Shown here: positions 8,822 to 17,897 of the stretch, piece after piece
Numbering within the stretch: position 1 is the stretch's first letter
Layout of the letters: the number at the start of each line of letters is the position of its first letter
Source of the DNA: Bacteroidota bacterium
GTDB lineage: Bacteria; Bacteroidota; Bacteroidia; Chitinophagales; Chitinophagaceae
Length of the DNA stretch: 49,463 nucleotides
Assembly: GCA_013287475.1 (NCBI GenBank)
Contig: JABDDT010000016.1
Coordinates: 1 to 49,463 of the forward strand
Direction of reading: 5' to 3'
Translations under genes and position numbers: made by a program
Notes under the pieces: generated by a model
The model's input: the letters and a program-made list of their open reading frames with translations, nothing else
The model's database searches: none
What the model was told of the DNA's origin: nothing

Positions 8822-11323
8822 TTATTCAGAGCGAAGACTAGTCACCGGATTCGCCATCGCAGCCTTGATTGTTTGCACACTTAAAGTGATTAAAGCAATT
8901 GCTATCATTCCAATTCCGCTTATAACAAAAACCCACCAGCTTATCTCTGTTCTGAATGCAAAATCATCAAGCCAATTATGTAATGCCCACCAGGCTAAGG
9001 GAGTTGCTACAACAAAGGCAATGGCAACCAGCTTAATAAAATCCTTTGATAAAATAGAAACAATCTGAGTAACAGAAGCGCCCAGCACTTTGCGAACGCC
9101 GATTTCTTTTACCCTGTGATTGGTAGTATAAATGACCAACCCCAGTAATCCAAGGCAGCTTATGAATACTGTCAGACCGGTTGCCCATTTCAAAAGACTT
9201 GAAATATTTTGCTGATTACCGTATGCACTGGCAATACTTTCGTCAAAGAATGCGAAATCGAAATTTTCCTGGGGATATGTTTTACTAAAATCATCTTTAA
9301 TTTTCGCAATAACTTCTTTCCAATTATTTTCTTTACTCACTCCTGCTACACCTCCAGAAGTAAAGGCTTTAGCCTCTTCGGGTTTCAAAGCAACAATTAT
9401 TTTGCGGCAATTATTGACAGACTGGCAAAAAGCCAATGGCGCAATTTTATAATTCAAAGGATGTGGATGGAAATCTTTCATAACGCCCACGACAGGAACC
9501 ATCTTATCGTCAAGCTTAACCATTTTACCAATTACATCTTGTGGATTTTGAAAACCTAAAAAATGCATAGAGCTTTCATTTATCAGAATTTCCTTTGTAG
9601 TGTCTGAAGGCTGCAAATATCTCCCTGCAAGTAGTGGGATTTGAAAAAGTCTTAAATAATTCGCATCACCGGCTTTTAACTCTACCACCGTTTGAATTTC
9701 CTTTTTTCCATTCTGGTATTCCAAGGTAGTGGTCCACCATCCAAATGAAGAAGGCACATCATTTCCCAAACTACTCAGATTAATTCCGGGTATTTTATTT
9801 AGTTCATTCAGCAAAAAATATCTCTTTGAAATAGACGTATCAGCATAAGGCGTATTAAAACTGATGATTGCCTCTTTTCTGAATCCCAAATCTTTATCCA
9901 GCATAAACCGGATTTGTTTGCCAACCAGAAATGTTCCCATAATGAAGGCCTGGGCAATAATGAACTGGGCAACGGTAAGTGTTTGCCGTATCAAAGCACC
10001 CCTTGTTCTGGCGCTCCCCTGATATGCCTGATTTTTTAGAACCTGTAATGGTTTCGAAGAGGACAAAACTGCGGCCGGATAAAATCCGGCTAACAGGCTT
10101 ACTGTTAATACAAGTATTAAGAGAAACAGAATAAGAAAGGGGTCATTGAGAGAAAACCGAACCCCTTCAGGTATAAAATCTGAAAACAATTTTAGTAGAA
10201 CAGGAATGAGTGAAAAGGATAATATCGAAGCAATTAACGTGATGATAAAAGTTTCACTTAGGAATTGCAGTACTAGCTGGTACTTAGCACTTCCCATTGT
10301 TTTACGAATTCCAATTTCTTTTGCCCTTTTCGAAGCCTGAGCGGTACTCAGGTTGATAAAATTGATACATCCCAACAACAATAGGAAAATGGCAACTAAA
10401 ATCAGGCTCTCCAATGTGCTTTTGTCTGCGAGTGCTATATTAAACCCCCCGTAACGGTTATTGAAGTGAATATCATCTAAAGGTTGTAGGAGAAAATTCC
10501 AGGTAAAATTATTCTTTTTAGCTTCAGTGCCTAAATTAACCTCAAATATTTTCTTTAATCCTGCTTCTACCGATTCAAGTTTTGTTGAAGTACCGAGTAA
10601 AACATATAGCTGCTGGTCACTAGTAGTTGATCCCCATTGATCCCAATGAAAATTACCTCTAAGACCATAATTGTTAAGAATGGTTGGGAGTGAAATAAAT
10701 TCTTCGAAATTAAAATCGGTATTGCCCTGGCGCTTAAAATCGGCAACCACCCCCGAAACCTGTGTAGTAATAGTATCGTCATAAATAATTTTCCTTCCGA
10801 TGATTTCCGGGAAAGACAATGATGGAAAATAAAGTTTAGCTCTTGTCTCACTAATGACCACTTTACCCGGTCCCTGCATTGCTGTTGTTGAGGAGCCGGC
10901 GAGCCATTTGTACGGAAGCATTTTAAAATAACTCTCTTCTGCGAAAATGATATGTTCCTGCGCCCGGAACACCAATGGCTTAGCCGCATGTAATGGCGGT
11001 ACTTCGAGTTTATTGTCATTAAAATATCTGAAGGTTACGACCTGATCCAGTCCGCTGACGTCTTTTTTAACGGCTTCTGCCAGCGGAGCAGGTACACCAC
11101 GTGTAAAGCCAGGATTGCCGCCCTGAAAAGCATAGCTTCTCACCACTCTGAAAATCCTGTTTCCGTTCTTTTCAAATCTGTCGAAACTATAATCAAATTG
11201 TACAATCAGGAAGATTACCAGTGCGGCACTAATCCCGATGGAAAGACCCAATATGTTAATTGCCGTAAAAATCTTGTTTCGCCGGAAATTTCTCAGCGCA
11301 ACAGTCAGGTAGTTTTTTAACAT
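8822..11323 (-). CDS. FtsX/MacB-like ABC transporter permease (paralogue 1)
   Basis: The product has 833 residues in the double-unit layout of Bacteroidota FtsX-like permeases. TM1 (about 18-40) is followed by a periplasmic MacB-PCD domain to about 285. Three TM segments of the first FtsX domain come next (about 290-415, with RAKEIGIRKTMGS), then a second PCD, and a last FtsX domain (about 715-830, with RVKEIGVRKVLGAS). The C-terminus ANPVTSLRSE is shared with paralogues. A GTG at 11329 is possible, but ATG 11323 gives the family start MLKNY. It is the second gene after 11446-13899 on the minus strand. No ATPase gene is nearby. The substrate is unknown; relatives export lipoproteins, peptides or antimicrobials, or transmit mechanical signals. 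Confidence 0.88.
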   Translation of the reverse strand: MLKNYLTVALRNFRRNKIFTAINILGLSIGISAALVIFLIVQFDYSFDRFEKNGNRIFRVVRSYAFQGGNPGFTRGVPAPLAEAVKKDVSGLDQVVTFRYFNDNKLEVPPLHAAKPLVFRAQEHIIFAEESYFKMLPYKWLAGSSTTAMQGPGKVVISETRAKLYFPSLSFPEIIGRKIIYDDTITTQVSGVVADFKRQGNTDFNFEEFISLPTILNNYGLRGNFHWDQWGSTTSDQQLYVLLGTSTKLESVEAGLKKIFEVNLGTEAKKNNFTWNFLLQPLDDIHFNNRYGGFNIALADKSTLESLILVAIFLLLLGCINFINLSTAQASKRAKEIGIRKTMGSAKYQLVLQFLSETFIITLIASILSFSLIPVLLKLFSDFIPEGVRFSLNDPFLILFLLILVLTVSLLAGFYPAAVLSSSKPLQVLKNQAYQGSARTRGALIRQTLTVAQFIIAQAFIMGTFLVGKQIRFMLDKDLGFRKEAIISFNTPYADTSISKRYFLLNELNKIPGINLSSLGNDVPSSFGWWTTTLEYQNGKKEIQTVVELKAGDANYLRLFQIPLLAGRYLQPSDTTKEILINESSMHFLGFQNPQDVIGKMVKLDDKMVPVVGVMKDFHPHPLNYKIAPLAFCQSVNNCRKIIVALKPEEAKAFTSGGVAGVSKENNWKEVIAKIKDDFSKTYPQENFDFAFFDESIASAYGNQQNISSLLKWATGLTVFISCLGLLGLVIYTTNHRVKEIGVRKVLGASVTQIVSILSKDFIKLVAIAFVVATPLAWWALHNWLDDFAFRTEISWWVFVISGIGMIAIALITLSVQTIKAAMANPVTSLRSE

Positions 11324-11334
11324 GGACACTAATT

Positions 11335-11445
11335 ATTAATTATCAATTATCAATTATTAATTATTGATTGCAAGAACAACGCAGAAATACTCTCACACTC
11401 TCACACTTGCCTTAAGCCTTATGCCTTACGCTTTACGCCTTAAGC
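11335..11445. repeat. Three word families in tandem between two permease genes
   Basis: 11335-11368 has AT heptamers (AATTATC/AATTATT), 11391-11408 has CACACTCT octamers, and 11409-11445 has GCCTTAA/GCCTTAC heptamers touching the stop codon of the upstream permease. Read on the minus strand, the order is GCTTAAGG words, GTGTGAGA words, AATAATTG words, then the ATG. The same order occurs before the 14244 permease, and the last two families occur before the 19817 permease. Confidence 0.8.
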
Positions 11446-13899
11446 TTATTCAGAGCGAAGACTAGTTACCGGATTCGCCACGGCCACTTTAACCGCCTGG
11501 AAACTGATCGTTATGAATGCAATAAACACCGTCACTATTCCTGTAACTGCAAATACCCACCAGGAAATGTCAATCCTGTACGCATAATCCAGCAGCCATT
11601 TATTCATAAAATACCAGGCAACCGGCGATGCTATCAGCAGGGCAATGATTACCAAAATCAAAAAATCCTTTGATAATAATCGAACAATCACAGATACTGA
11701 AGCACCCAGCACTTTTCGGATACCAATTTCCTTTGTGCGGTTTACTGCTGCCAAAGCAGCCAAACCAAATAAACCCAGACAGGCGAGAAAAATGGAAATT
11801 CCACCGGCCCATCCCACTATACTGCTCCATTTTTCTTCTGATTTATAAAACCTATCCAGATCCTCGTCCAGAAAACTGTATTTGAATGGATAATCAGGTA
11901 CAAAACTCTTCCAGGCAGATTGCAGCAATGCGATAGCATCGGAAGGATCTCCAGGTTGAAAACGGACAAATATTTTCGTGGGAGAGAATTCGCCCGGCAT
12001 GGTAAACAACTGTGGTCTGACCACCCGATTCAGAGCTTCAAAATTAAAATCTTTAATTACGCCGATAACCGCATTTCCATGATCCCCTCGTGAATTGAAT
12101 TGTTTTCCAATCGCATTTTCAGGAGTCGTTCCCAAAATATTTTTTGCCAGCGTTTCATTTATAATAACAGAATTCGTGGAATCACTTGCTATGGACAAAT
12201 CAAAATTCCTTCCTGCAATCAAATGCATTCCCATTAATTTCAGGTAATACTGATCAACAGGATATTCTATGGAACCAAAATCTTTATCGCCGTATTTATA
12301 ACCACCGCCCATCTGACCCTCTCCTTCTCCCAAACCCATTTGTGAACCTGCAATACCTATAATCTGTCTGTGCGATTGTAGTAATTGTCTGAATAATGGA
12401 TATATTTTTTTCGTATCCAAACCTCCTGCATTAATGACCAGGACGTTTTCTTTTGTAAGTCCAAGATTTTTAGTTCGCAGATAGTGCAGCTGACCGAAAA
12501 TAATCAGGGTTGAAATGATCAGCCCGATTGAAAGAACAAATTGAAAAGTCACCAGTGATTTCGTAAAATAGTTGGAGCCGCCTAATTTGATCTTACTCTT
12601 CAAAACATCAACTGGTCTGAATCCGGAAAGAATCAATGCAGGATAACTTCCCGCTACAATTCCTACAAGGAATATAAGTGATGTCAGAATCCAGATCAGT
12701 TGAGGAAACTGGCTGAATGAAAAATTTAACTCTCTTCCGCATAACCTGTTAAAAAAAGGTAATAGCCCGGTTGCCAACAACAATCCGATGGCTCCGGAAA
12801 AAATGCTTAATAACATGGACTCGGTAAGAAACTGATATATCAGTTTTTTCCTTCCGCCACCGATTACTTTTCTGACGCCTACTTCTTTTGCTCTGCCGGC
12901 AGAACGCCCGATTGCAAGGGTAGTGAAATTGATACAGGCGATTAATAAAATACCCGCAGATATGCTGATGAGTATCCATAGGTTTTTAGGATTGGTTGTA
13001 CTTCCGGGCGCACCTGCATCCACGTTAACATTGGTATGCATATCCCGCAGGGGTTGTAGTTTATAACTGAACGGGTATGGGTCCTTTCCGTTCCATCTTC
13101 CTGATTTTTTCATAAATGCTTCTTCATCAGAAAAATATTTGTGCCTGAACACCGCCATTTCTTTTTGATCATTCATTAACAGGCTTCCTTTTCGCAATTG
13201 TATATAGGTTTCAATTCCGATCGTCATATTCCAATTATTGGCGCTTGCCCTGCCATCTTCGGTAGCCAACACATAATCAAAATTTCCGAGCAGTTCAAAT
13301 TGAATAGTTGAAGTCTTGGGGATATTCTCAACAACTCCACCCACTTTGAACCCCTCAAACTGCTCCTGCTGATCATTCATTTTGATATCTATCCTTTTAC
13401 CGACAATATGGGTTGTGCCAAACAATTGCATTGCTTTTTCTCTCGTCAGAACAATATTATGCGGATCTTTCAGTGCATCACTCGCGCTGCCTTCAATCAG
13501 TTTGAAGGTGAATACAGTCAGTATTTGCGGGTCTGCAAAAGACACCGGCTGACGGGTGACTTTATTATCCACTTTTACAAAATGTTCTCCCCAGCCACTC
13601 TGAAAACGGACAAAATTTTCAACAGCTGGCAGATCCTGTTTCATGGCCGGACCCACAGGCGTATTAGAGGAAGCATCACCTCCGGGTCCGTGATCCTTAT
13701 CTCCGGCATACCACTGAACAACACGATAAATATTATTTCCATTCTTATGAAACTGATCATAACTGAATTCGTTCACTGAGTACAACAAAAAGAGACTAAA
13801 ACAGGCTATGCCGACAGAAAGTCCGAATACATTGATAAATGCCAGAATTTTTTGCTTCGAAAGATTCCGTAAAGCGATTTTAATATAGTGGAGAAGCAT
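11446..13899 (-). CDS. FtsX/MacB-like ABC transporter permease (paralogue 2)
   Basis: The product has 817 residues with the same two-unit architecture: an N-terminal TM, a first PCD, an FtsX domain with RAKEVGVRKVIGG, a second PCD, and a last FtsX domain with RTKEIGIRKVLGAS. It ends ANPVTSLRSE. It is first in the minus-strand pair and divergent from the 14244 permease across a 344-bp regulatory gap. Its last 30 bases are nearly identical to those of paralogue 1 (one difference in about 31). That suggests recent duplication or gene conversion at the 3' end. Confidence 0.88.
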   Translation of the reverse strand: MLLHYIKIALRNLSKQKILAFINVFGLSVGIACFSLFLLYSVNEFSYDQFHKNGNNIYRVVQWYAGDKDHGPGGDASSNTPVGPAMKQDLPAVENFVRFQSGWGEHFVKVDNKVTRQPVSFADPQILTVFTFKLIEGSASDALKDPHNIVLTREKAMQLFGTTHIVGKRIDIKMNDQQEQFEGFKVGGVVENIPKTSTIQFELLGNFDYVLATEDGRASANNWNMTIGIETYIQLRKGSLLMNDQKEMAVFRHKYFSDEEAFMKKSGRWNGKDPYPFSYKLQPLRDMHTNVNVDAGAPGSTTNPKNLWILISISAGILLIACINFTTLAIGRSAGRAKEVGVRKVIGGGRKKLIYQFLTESMLLSIFSGAIGLLLATGLLPFFNRLCGRELNFSFSQFPQLIWILTSLIFLVGIVAGSYPALILSGFRPVDVLKSKIKLGGSNYFTKSLVTFQFVLSIGLIISTLIIFGQLHYLRTKNLGLTKENVLVINAGGLDTKKIYPLFRQLLQSHRQIIGIAGSQMGLGEGEGQMGGGYKYGDKDFGSIEYPVDQYYLKLMGMHLIAGRNFDLSIASDSTNSVIINETLAKNILGTTPENAIGKQFNSRGDHGNAVIGVIKDFNFEALNRVVRPQLFTMPGEFSPTKIFVRFQPGDPSDAIALLQSAWKSFVPDYPFKYSFLDEDLDRFYKSEEKWSSIVGWAGGISIFLACLGLFGLAALAAVNRTKEIGIRKVLGASVSVIVRLLSKDFLILVIIALLIASPVAWYFMNKWLLDYAYRIDISWWVFAVTGIVTVFIAFITISFQAVKVAVANPVTSLRSE

Positions 13900-14148
13900 A
13901 GCTCATGTTTTATTTTCCCTGGAAGAAGTCTCTCTCAAAGAAAGTTCTTAAAACTCCCTAATTACATGCCGGAAAGAATTCAAATGATTTACAATAAGAT
14001 AGAGATATATATTTTGTAGCTGTATCAAAACCGGACAGTTTCTGTATCAAAACCAAACTGGTTAACCCCTTTTATTGCTTTATTTTCATTGATAATCATG
14101 TGATTCAATCCGGCATGTGTTTGGCTCAGTAATTACGAATCCTAATCA
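13900..14148. promoter_or_regulatory. Shared control region of two divergent permease operons
   Basis: Two copies of CTGTATCAAAACC lie at 14020-14032 and 14042-14054, 22 bp apart start to start (two helical turns). On the plus side, CGGCATGTGTTTGGC at 14111-14125 has the GG-N10-GC spacing of a sigma-54 promoter. On the minus side, CCGGCATGT begins at 13972 and reads leftward, with a poor -12 half. The layout suggests an activator bound in the middle serving both operons. The sigma-54 reading is an inference from pattern. Confidence 0.45.
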
Positions 14149-14238
14149 AGCCTAAAGCTTAAAGCCTAAAGCCTAAAGCAAGTGTGGTAGTGTAGTAGTG
14201 TAGACTTTAGCAATCAATAATTAATAATCAATAATTAG
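14149..14238. repeat. Three word families before a permease start codon
   Basis: 14149-14179 has GCCTAAA heptamers, 14180-14203 has AGTGTGGTAGTGTAG words and 14210-14238 has AATAATC/AATAATT heptamers ending 5 bp before the ATG. This mirrors the module in front of paralogue 1. Confidence 0.8.
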
Positions 14239-14243
14239 TCTAC

Positions 14244-16619
14244 ATGTTTAGAAACTACTGCACAATCATCTTCAGGAATCTTTGGAAAAATAAATTATAT
14301 ACGGTCGTCAATATTGTCAGCTTGGCTGTAGGAATTGCTTCTATCGTATGGGGTATTCAGACTTACCGTTTCTCCTTCAGCTATAACAACTTCAACAAAG
14401 ACACGAAAAATATTTTCCGCGTTCTTACAAGAGTCGAAGGCAATGATAATCTGAAGGGTTATTGTCCCGAATACCTGGCCAGGATGGCAAAAAACGATTT
14501 TACAGTTGTGAAAGAAACAGTGAGGTGGGATAGCCGTGGGCTTAATGTGAAGGCAGATGAAAAAGATCCGTATGAAGCTCTGGCGCATTTTACAGATCCA
14601 CAATTTTTCGACTTTTTCAATTTCCCGCTGGTTCGTGGAACAAATGAATTAAGCAATCGCTCCACTGTGCTTATTACACAAACTGCCGCGAAGAAATATT
14701 TCGGGGATTCCGATCCTCTTGGGAAAACGCTTACTTTTTATTCCGATGAATCATTTAAAATGCCCCTCAAAGTAACCGGTATTTTAAAGGACCCGCCGAT
14801 CAACTCATCTTTTCAGTTTGAATTGATTACAAATACTGACAATCAGTTAAAAGCGGATGGTACTCAAATTAAAAATGATGACTGGGAATGGTTTTCAGAT
14901 GCAGTATTTGTAAGATTATCAAATCCTGCAGATGCTCGCGAACTTGCCAGGGATTTTGGAAAATACGTTCCGTTGCAGCATTCAGCAAGACAGGATATAC
15001 AACTGAAATCATTTTTTCTTGATCCATTTTCGAATGTGCTCAATGAAGTGGATATTGATAACAATTCTTTATACAGGCGTCCGGGCGATTCTGCAACCAT
15101 TGGGCCGCTGGTTCTGGCAATACTAATACTGCTTTCTGCCTGTCTGAATTTTGCAAACACATCAGTAGCCCAGAGCAACAACCGTCTCAAGGAAATGGGC
15201 GTTCGAAAAGTGATGGGCAGCTCTTTGCGTCAGATTATTTTCCAACAATTGATGGAGTGCGCGTTTATAGTTTTGCTTGCGGTTATGTTGTCAGTAGTAA
15301 TTAACAACTTCTGGATACCCACTTTCAACAGCATGTTCAATAATTTAAAAGTGGAAACTAACTATCTGACCGATTACAGTTTGCTGATGAGTCTGGGGGT
15401 TATCCTCGTCATTGTTACCCTCCTTGCCGGCGCGTATCCTGCTTTTTATATCAGCAGGTTCAATGCGACAAATATTTTCAGAGGATCGATAAAATTTGGC
15501 GGAAGTAATCTTTTCTCGCGCATTTTGCTTGGATTGCAGGTAGCTATTTCATTCATTACTGTGATAGCCGGAGTTGCCTTCTCGCGCAATTCGGCATTTC
15601 AGAAAAACTATGATTATGGTTATGAAAAAGCAAATATCATCGGGGTGGACTTACAAAATGAATCTGCGTATACTGCTACACGTGATGCTTTAAGTTCAAT
15701 CCCGGGCATTGATAAAATAGCTGGAACCATCAATAGTATTGGCTTCTCCTATTCCAGGATTCCGCTTCAGGCGAAAGGGGAAAAATGCGAGAGTATATTC
15801 CTGAAAACCGGGGAAAATTATATTGACCTGATGAAATTAAAATTGATCTCTGGAAGAAATTTCAATCCGGCTGGCGAAGGAGATTATGGGAAATCGATCA
15901 TTGTGAATGAGAAACTTGCCTTCCAGTTTGGATGGAAGCCTGAAGAAGCAATCGGTAAGCAAATCAGAAGTGGTGATACATCAGTATTCGAAATCGTCGG
16001 CGTACTGAAGGATTTTATGCAAAATTCACTCTTTGACCCCGTTCTGCCTGTAGCCATGACGCTGGCCAAACCCAGTAAATATTCGCGGATAATTATAAAG
16101 GCTAAAGAAGGTTCACTCAATAACGTATTTGCCGAAACAAAAGATGCCTGGACAAAACTTTTTCCTCTGAAGCCTTTCAGGGCATATTACCAGGATCAAA
16201 TTGCTGCCGAGGCATCGAGTGTAAATGAAAGTGTCGCAACGATCTTTAAATGGTTCGCACTTATTTCAGTACTCATGGCGGCCACCAGTATGTTTGCATT
16301 GGTCTCCCTGAATGTGCTAAAAAAGTCGAAAGAAATTGCTATCAGAAAAGTAGTGGGTGCTGAAGACAAACATATTTTCCAACTCGTTATGAAGGGTTAT
16401 ATCTGGATTCTTCTTTTATCGTCTGTCGTTGGCTGTTATGGGGGCTATGCACTTTCGAAACTTTTGATGGACCTTATATTCCGAATAAATGCAGGAGTAA
16501 GTTCATCTTCGCTTGCAATTTCGTTTATCGGCGTACTATTGATTTGTGGAGCAACCATCGGCGCAAGAGTATGGCTGGTTCTCCGTACTAAAGCTACGGA
16601 TGCGCTAAAGGCGAACTGA
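14244..16619 (+). CDS. FtsX/MacB-like ABC transporter permease (paralogue 3, divergent)
   Basis: The product has 791 residues with the same double-unit layout. The two FtsX signatures are RLKEMGVRKVMGS and KSKEIAIRKVVGAE, the second less canonical than in its paralogues. The C-terminus is TDALKAN, not the SLRSE-type tail of the others, so it is the most diverged member here. It starts with ATG and MFRNYCTIIFRNLWKNKLY. It appears to be a single-gene unit driven from the shared divergent region. The substrate is unknown. Confidence 0.86.
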   Translation: MFRNYCTIIFRNLWKNKLYTVVNIVSLAVGIASIVWGIQTYRFSFSYNNFNKDTKNIFRVLTRVEGNDNLKGYCPEYLARMAKNDFTVVKETVRWDSRGLNVKADEKDPYEALAHFTDPQFFDFFNFPLVRGTNELSNRSTVLITQTAAKKYFGDSDPLGKTLTFYSDESFKMPLKVTGILKDPPINSSFQFELITNTDNQLKADGTQIKNDDWEWFSDAVFVRLSNPADARELARDFGKYVPLQHSARQDIQLKSFFLDPFSNVLNEVDIDNNSLYRRPGDSATIGPLVLAILILLSACLNFANTSVAQSNNRLKEMGVRKVMGSSLRQIIFQQLMECAFIVLLAVMLSVVINNFWIPTFNSMFNNLKVETNYLTDYSLLMSLGVILVIVTLLAGAYPAFYISRFNATNIFRGSIKFGGSNLFSRILLGLQVAISFITVIAGVAFSRNSAFQKNYDYGYEKANIIGVDLQNESAYTATRDALSSIPGIDKIAGTINSIGFSYSRIPLQAKGEKCESIFLKTGENYIDLMKLKLISGRNFNPAGEGDYGKSIIVNEKLAFQFGWKPEEAIGKQIRSGDTSVFEIVGVLKDFMQNSLFDPVLPVAMTLAKPSKYSRIIIKAKEGSLNNVFAETKDAWTKLFPLKPFRAYYQDQIAAEASSVNESVATIFKWFALISVLMAATSMFALVSLNVLKKSKEIAIRKVVGAEDKHIFQLVMKGYIWILLLSSVVGCYGGYALSKLLMDLIFRINAGVSSSSLAISFIGVLLICGATIGARVWLVLRTKATDALKAN

Positions 16620-16623
16620 GAAC

Positions 16624-16699
16624 AAGTGTGAGAGTGTGAGAGTGTGAGAGTGTGAAACTTACGGTCAACCGTCAACCGTCAACCGTCAACCGTCAACCA
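16624..16699. repeat. gtgtgaga octamers followed by gtcaacc heptamers
   Basis: 16624-16656 holds four GAGTGTGA octamers. 16662-16699 holds five GTCAACC heptamers that run into the convergent methyltransferase gene. The last codons (VVDG) and the TGA stop of that gene are made of the array. Confidence 0.85.
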
Positions 16700-17417
16700 C
16701 AAATGCTGTCTGATAAAAATTATTCACCGCTCCAATAGGTCTCATTTTTACATAAAAAGATTCGGTGAATATTTTAAAAGCGAGGAACTCGTGGTTGGCC
16801 ACATTGAATTCATCAAAGAAAATAATATCCCCTTTCCTTAAATAAGGGTATAACTGGGAGAGCACAAATATGGTAGATGAAAAAAGATCCGCATCCAGAT
16901 GGATGATTTTGGGTTTTGTCTGCAGAAGGGTTTTATTTGATTCAATAAAAGGATTGAGACTTTCCTGGAAGATGCCCCGGATGAATTCTGCCCGGTCATC
17001 ATTCACTTCTTTTTGGTCGAAGGCCATAGCACCTTTTTTAAACCCACCCCATTCCTCCGGCAGCCCTTCAAAAGTGTCAAAACCCCTGAATGCAGAGTCA
17101 GGATGATTGTTTTTCTTCATCCACCAGAAAAATGAACTGCCGGAAGCCACGCCAAATTCCAGATAAAGCAGGTTCTTCTTATCCAGTTCATAAGCAGCCG
17201 CTACCACGTCAAAAAGATGATAACGCTTTGGATAATCCCGTTTCCAGGAATAAAAGTCGTTGATTAACAAATCCGTATGATTAGTCTTGCTAATCCAGGA
17301 TCTTAGCATGTTGAAATTTCGCAGGAAGAAGAAAAGGTGGTTAAAAACGGAGAATAATCGTAAAATGCCGCTCCACAACAGAAAGTCCTTCAGGAATTTG
17401 ATGATTTTAAGCTTCAT
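16686..17417 (-). CDS. Class I SAM-dependent methyltransferase, TylF/MycF-like
   Basis: The product is 243 residues. YLEFGVASGSS matches SAM motif I, GFDTFEGLPEEW the region after it, and HLDADLFSST the acidic metal-binding motif of the TylF/macrocin O-methyltransferase group. An N-terminal hydrophobic patch (LLWSGILRLFSVF) precedes the catalytic domain. Such enzymes methylate sugar or glycan hydroxyls; no glycan cluster is adjacent, so the acceptor is unknown. ATG at 17417 is preferred over the TTG at 17426. The C-terminus runs into a repeat array. The gene sits between permease units and is unrelated to them. Confidence 0.75.
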   Translation of the reverse strand: MKLKIIKFLKDFLLWSGILRLFSVFNHLFFFLRNFNMLRSWISKTNHTDLLINDFYSWKRDYPKRYHLFDVVAAAYELDKKNLLYLEFGVASGSSFFWWMKKNNHPDSAFRGFDTFEGLPEEWGGFKKGAMAFDQKEVNDDRAEFIRGIFQESLNPFIESNKTLLQTKPKIIHLDADLFSSTIFVLSQLYPYLRKGDIIFFDEFNVANHEFLAFKIFTESFYVKMRPIGAVNNFYQTAFVVDG

Positions 17418-17435
17418 TTGAGCCAAAAATACGCC

Positions 17436-17571
17436 GAACGCTTAACGCTTAACGCGTAACGCTTCTGAATTCTGATAAAAATAGATTGGGCTTTGGGCTT
17501 TAAGCTTTAAGCTTTAGGCTTTAAGCTTTGGGCTTTAAGCTTTAGGCTTTGAGCTTTGGGCTTTAAGCTTC
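17436..17571. repeat. Heptamer arrays gcttaac and gctttaa/gctttgg
   Basis: 17436-17463 carries GCTTAAC/GCGTAAC words. 17487-17571 carries about twelve GCTTTAA, GCTTTAG and GCTTTGG words in one orientation. Confidence 0.85.
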
Positions 17572-17611
17572 TTTGGAAATAAAAAGTTTTATTATAGCTT
17601 TGCACCAGCCG

Positions 17612-17646
17612 AAAAAAAATAAGGTCGGCTGTAGAAACAGCTGACC
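17612..17646 (-). terminator. Intrinsic terminator of the candidate small RNA
   Basis: On the minus strand GGTCAGCTGT pairs with ACAGCCGACC (one G-T pair) around the loop TTCT, followed by TTATTTTTTTT. This is a textbook rho-independent structure. Confidence 0.75.
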
Positions 17647-17773
17647 TCTAACGATTGCTTGCCATATGAAAAAAGGTAGTATTCTAACTTATTGGAACAC
17701 TGCAGTTTAACTTCCCAGACCTCTAACGATTCAAACACTAACGGTTGCCTGCTGTATTCTTTATTCTCTCTTA
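17612..17773 (-). ncRNA. Candidate small RNA of about 160 nt
   Basis: On the minus strand a promoter-like pair, TTTG (17811-17808) and TAATTTTG (17787-17780) with a 20-bp spacer, is followed about 160 nt later by an intrinsic terminator. The terminator is a 10-bp stem with a 4-nt loop and eight T residues. Between them no ORF starts inside the transcript with ATG, and no flanking gene lies on this strand upstream. A 14-bp direct repeat, GACCTCTAACGATT on the plus strand, occurs at 17643-17656 and 17718-17731. I do not recognise the RNA; 6S-like or regulatory RNA is possible. An alternative is the remnant of a four-helix-bundle gene, since one frame reads FESLEVWEV. Confidence 0.45.
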
Positions 17774-17779
17774 GTATCA

Positions 17780-17811
17780 CAAAATTAAGGGGGTAACGGA
17801 TTCATTTCAAA
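17780..17811 (-). promoter_or_regulatory. Bacteroidota-type promoter of the candidate small RNA
   Basis: TTTG at -33 and TAATTTTG at -7, separated by 20 bp, match the known TTTG-N19-21-TAnnTTTG pattern. Expected transcription start is near 17773, running leftward. Confidence 0.55.
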
Positions 17812-17897
17812 CCATCTTATTCTTGTTTTAATCATGTCAAAACTGCTTATCTTTTCGTGGAAGTGTTGCCTGGACGCAGTTTCAGCAAAATTTATCA

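Noticed and set aside
17592..17780. 62-residue protein gene on the minus strand
   Set aside because: Its GTG start lies inside the promoter -7 element and its end lies beyond the terminator hairpin, so the transcript could not encode it.
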